Assembly (NCBI GenBank): GCA_005793615.1
Contig: SXRI01000123.1
Span: forward strand, 1-6,198
Direction: 5' to 3'
Source: Bdellovibrionales bacterium
GTDB taxonomy: Bacteria > Bdellovibrionota > Bdellovibrionia > Bdellovibrionales > JAMPXM01
Length of the DNA stretch: 6,198 nucleotides
The notes below the pieces were generated by a model. That model was not told the DNA's origin. It was given only the letters and a program-made list of their open reading frames with translations, and made no database searches. Below are positions 4,922 through 6,198 of the stretch, piece after piece (the first letter of the stretch is position 1; each line of letters begins with the position of its first letter). A program made the position numbers and the translations under genes.

Positions 4922-6198
4922 ATGACGAATATTGATCTCGCTATCAAGAATGCTGAATGTGTACTTCCCTCACCCAACAACCCTGATCATCTTGAAGTCG
5001 CACAGGTTTCGGTTGCGATTAAAGATGGCCGCATTGTCGCCATCGGGTCCCAAGGACACAATCAGGTTCACGAACAAATGTACGAACAAGCTCGCGAGGT
5101 CATCGACGCTAAGGGTCTACACTTGCTCCCTGGCGTGATTGATTCACAGGTGCACTTTCGCGACCCAGGCCTTACCCACAAGGAAGACATCGAGACCGGC
5201 ACCAAAGGCGCTGCCCTCGGTGGCGTTACCGCGATTTATGAAATGCCTAATACTAAACCTGCAACCACCACGGCTGAACTCTTTGCTGCTAAACTGCAAA
5301 ATGCCAATGGCCGCGCCTGGACTGACTTCAGCTTTTTTATCGGTGCCTGCCCCGAGAACATAGGGGCACTTGCAACTCTCGAACGTCATCCCAACTGTTG
5401 TGCGGTGAAAGTGTTCATGGGGAGTTCGACCGGATCCCTCTTGATCGACGACGACAATGGGCTTAAGCAGATCCTGTCTCATGGCCGACGGCGAGTGGCC
5501 GTACACGCTGAATATGAAGCACGACTTCGCGAGCGCCGCGCTCTTGTCGAAGGGAAAAATGATCCGCGCCTTCATCCTTTTTGGCGTGACGAGCAGACAG
5601 CGCTTCTCGCCACGCAACGCTTGATCCGCTTGGCCCGCGAAACAAAGCGCCGCGTGCATGTTCTCCACGTGACCACTGCAGAGGAAATGGCGTTCTTAAA
5701 AGACAAAACCGATATTGCTACTGTCGAAACAACGCCGCAACATCTTACACTCGCTGCTCCTGAGTGCTATGAACGCCTCGGGACACTGGCGCAAATGAAT
5801 CCGCCGATTCGCGATGAGCGCCATCGTGAGGCTTTATGGCGAGCTCTTAACGACGGTATCGTAACCGTGCTTGGTTCCGATCATGCTCCCCACACTCTTG
5901 AGGAAAAAGCCAAACCCTATCCCGAAACTCCCTCGGGCATGACCGGGGTGCAGACGATTCTACCGATTATGCTTGATCACCTGAGCCATGGCCGCCTCAG
6001 CCTAACGCGTTTGGTGGAGTTGCTATCTCGCAATCCCGCGCGCATTTACGGTGCCATTGGTAAAGGCGAGATCCGAGTGGGCTTTGATGCCGATTTGACT
6101 CTTGTCGATCTTAAGAAACGACGCACGATCACGAACTCCTGGATCGCAAGCCGTTCCGGATGGACGCCGTTTGATGGTTTAACCGTTTGCGGATGGCC
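4922..6198 (+). CDS. pyrC: Class I dihydroorotase PyrC, incomplete at the right edge
   Basis: Zinc-dependent amidohydrolase that reversibly cyclises N-carbamoyl-aspartate to dihydroorotate, the third step of pyrimidine synthesis, in the cytoplasm. From the ATG at 4922 the frame is open for 425 complete codons to the window end; relatives are about 440-450 residues, so only a short tail should be missing. Signatures in order: LPGVIDSQVHFRDPG (69-83), EMPNT with substrate-site Asn110, VKVFMGSSTG with Lys163 as candidate carbamylated bridging ligand, His195 in VAVHAE, HVLHVT with His249, TPQHLTLAAPECYERLG, MNPPIRD, and GSDHAPH with catalytic Asp320, then SGMTGVQT. The usual His-x-His metal pair is Gln76-Val-His78 here. 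From memory, Gln at this place also occurs in the alphaproteobacterial and xanthomonad dihydroorotases this protein most resembles, so it is probably a subfamily trait and not damage. Allantoinase or hydantoinase is less likely given GSDHAPH and the close overall match. Confidence 0.95.
   Translation, partial: MTNIDLAIKNAECVLPSPNNPDHLEVAQVSVAIKDGRIVAIGSQGHNQVHEQMYEQAREVIDAKGLHLLPGVIDSQVHFRDPGLTHKEDIETGTKGAALGGVTAIYEMPNTKPATTTAELFAAKLQNANGRAWTDFSFFIGACPENIGALATLERHPNCCAVKVFMGSSTGSLLIDDDNGLKQILSHGRRRVAVHAEYEARLRERRALVEGKNDPRLHPFWRDEQTALLATQRLIRLARETKRRVHVLHVTTAEEMAFLKDKTDIATVETTPQHLTLAAPECYERLGTLAQMNPPIRDERHREALWRALNDGIVTVLGSDHAPHTLEEKAKPYPETPSGMTGVQTILPIMLDHLSHGRLSLTRLVELLSRNPARIYGAIGKGEIRVGFDADLTLVDLKKRRTITNSWIASRSGWTPFDGLTVCGW

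Noticed and set aside
4932..5363. Two short forward frames (4932-5138 and 5139-5363) in the pyrC region
   Set aside because: They are +1-frame shadows of the real pyrC frame, which starts at 4922 and does not end within the window.
5144..5668. 174-residue reverse reading frame
   Set aside because: Antisense to pyrC, whose forward frame carries all expected dihydroorotase signatures. No independent evidence for a gene.

Overview
The window looks like chromosomal DNA from a Gram-negative bacterium of fairly balanced base composition. It holds two lipoproteins and one Sec-exported protein, and one protein carries motifs very like the CheY-binding peptide of flagellar FliM. A Bdellovibrio-like or other deltaproteobacterial-type host would fit, but nothing seen here proves the taxon. 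There are no RNA genes, insertion sequences, CRISPR arrays or phage genes.

Layout. Bases 1-319 contain no gene I can support, only a candidate promoter and a small hairpin. Rightward, 320-1840 encodes a 506-residue lipoprotein with a carboxypeptidase-regulatory-like beta domain. It overlaps by 29 bases a second lipoprotein gene (1812-2426) of unknown function, possibly with a BamC-like fold. Four bases later the stop of a leftward gene is met. The leftward pair is a single-membrane-span scaffold-like protein (4801 to 3260) followed 31 bases later by a periplasmic HEAT-repeat protein (3228 to 2431). A 120-base divergent intergenic region (4802-4921) separates them from rightward pyrC, a class I dihydroorotase. 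pyrC starts at 4922 and stays open through the right edge of the window.

How the genes may work together. Except for pyrC (pyrimidine synthesis, cytoplasm), the products appear to belong to the cell envelope: two lipoproteins, one exported HEAT protein and one inner-membrane scaffold. The two lipoproteins are probably translationally coupled, and the scaffold and HEAT genes are probably co-transcribed. No functional link between the two convergent pairs can be shown from sequence alone.

The most unusual item is the scaffold. It has one long N-terminal membrane span, then coiled coil, then a long Ala/Pro/Glu-rich region assumed to be disordered. That region carries three copies of SQ(A/S)DIDAL(F/M)KAH. 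The core is almost identical to the N-terminal CheY-binding peptide of E. coli FliM (SQAEIDALL). The linker between copies two and three has been lengthened by a 12-base tandem repeat, and the C-terminus has a second pair of short motifs. I read it as a possible membrane-anchored, multivalent docking platform for response-regulator-type partners. This is a hypothesis.
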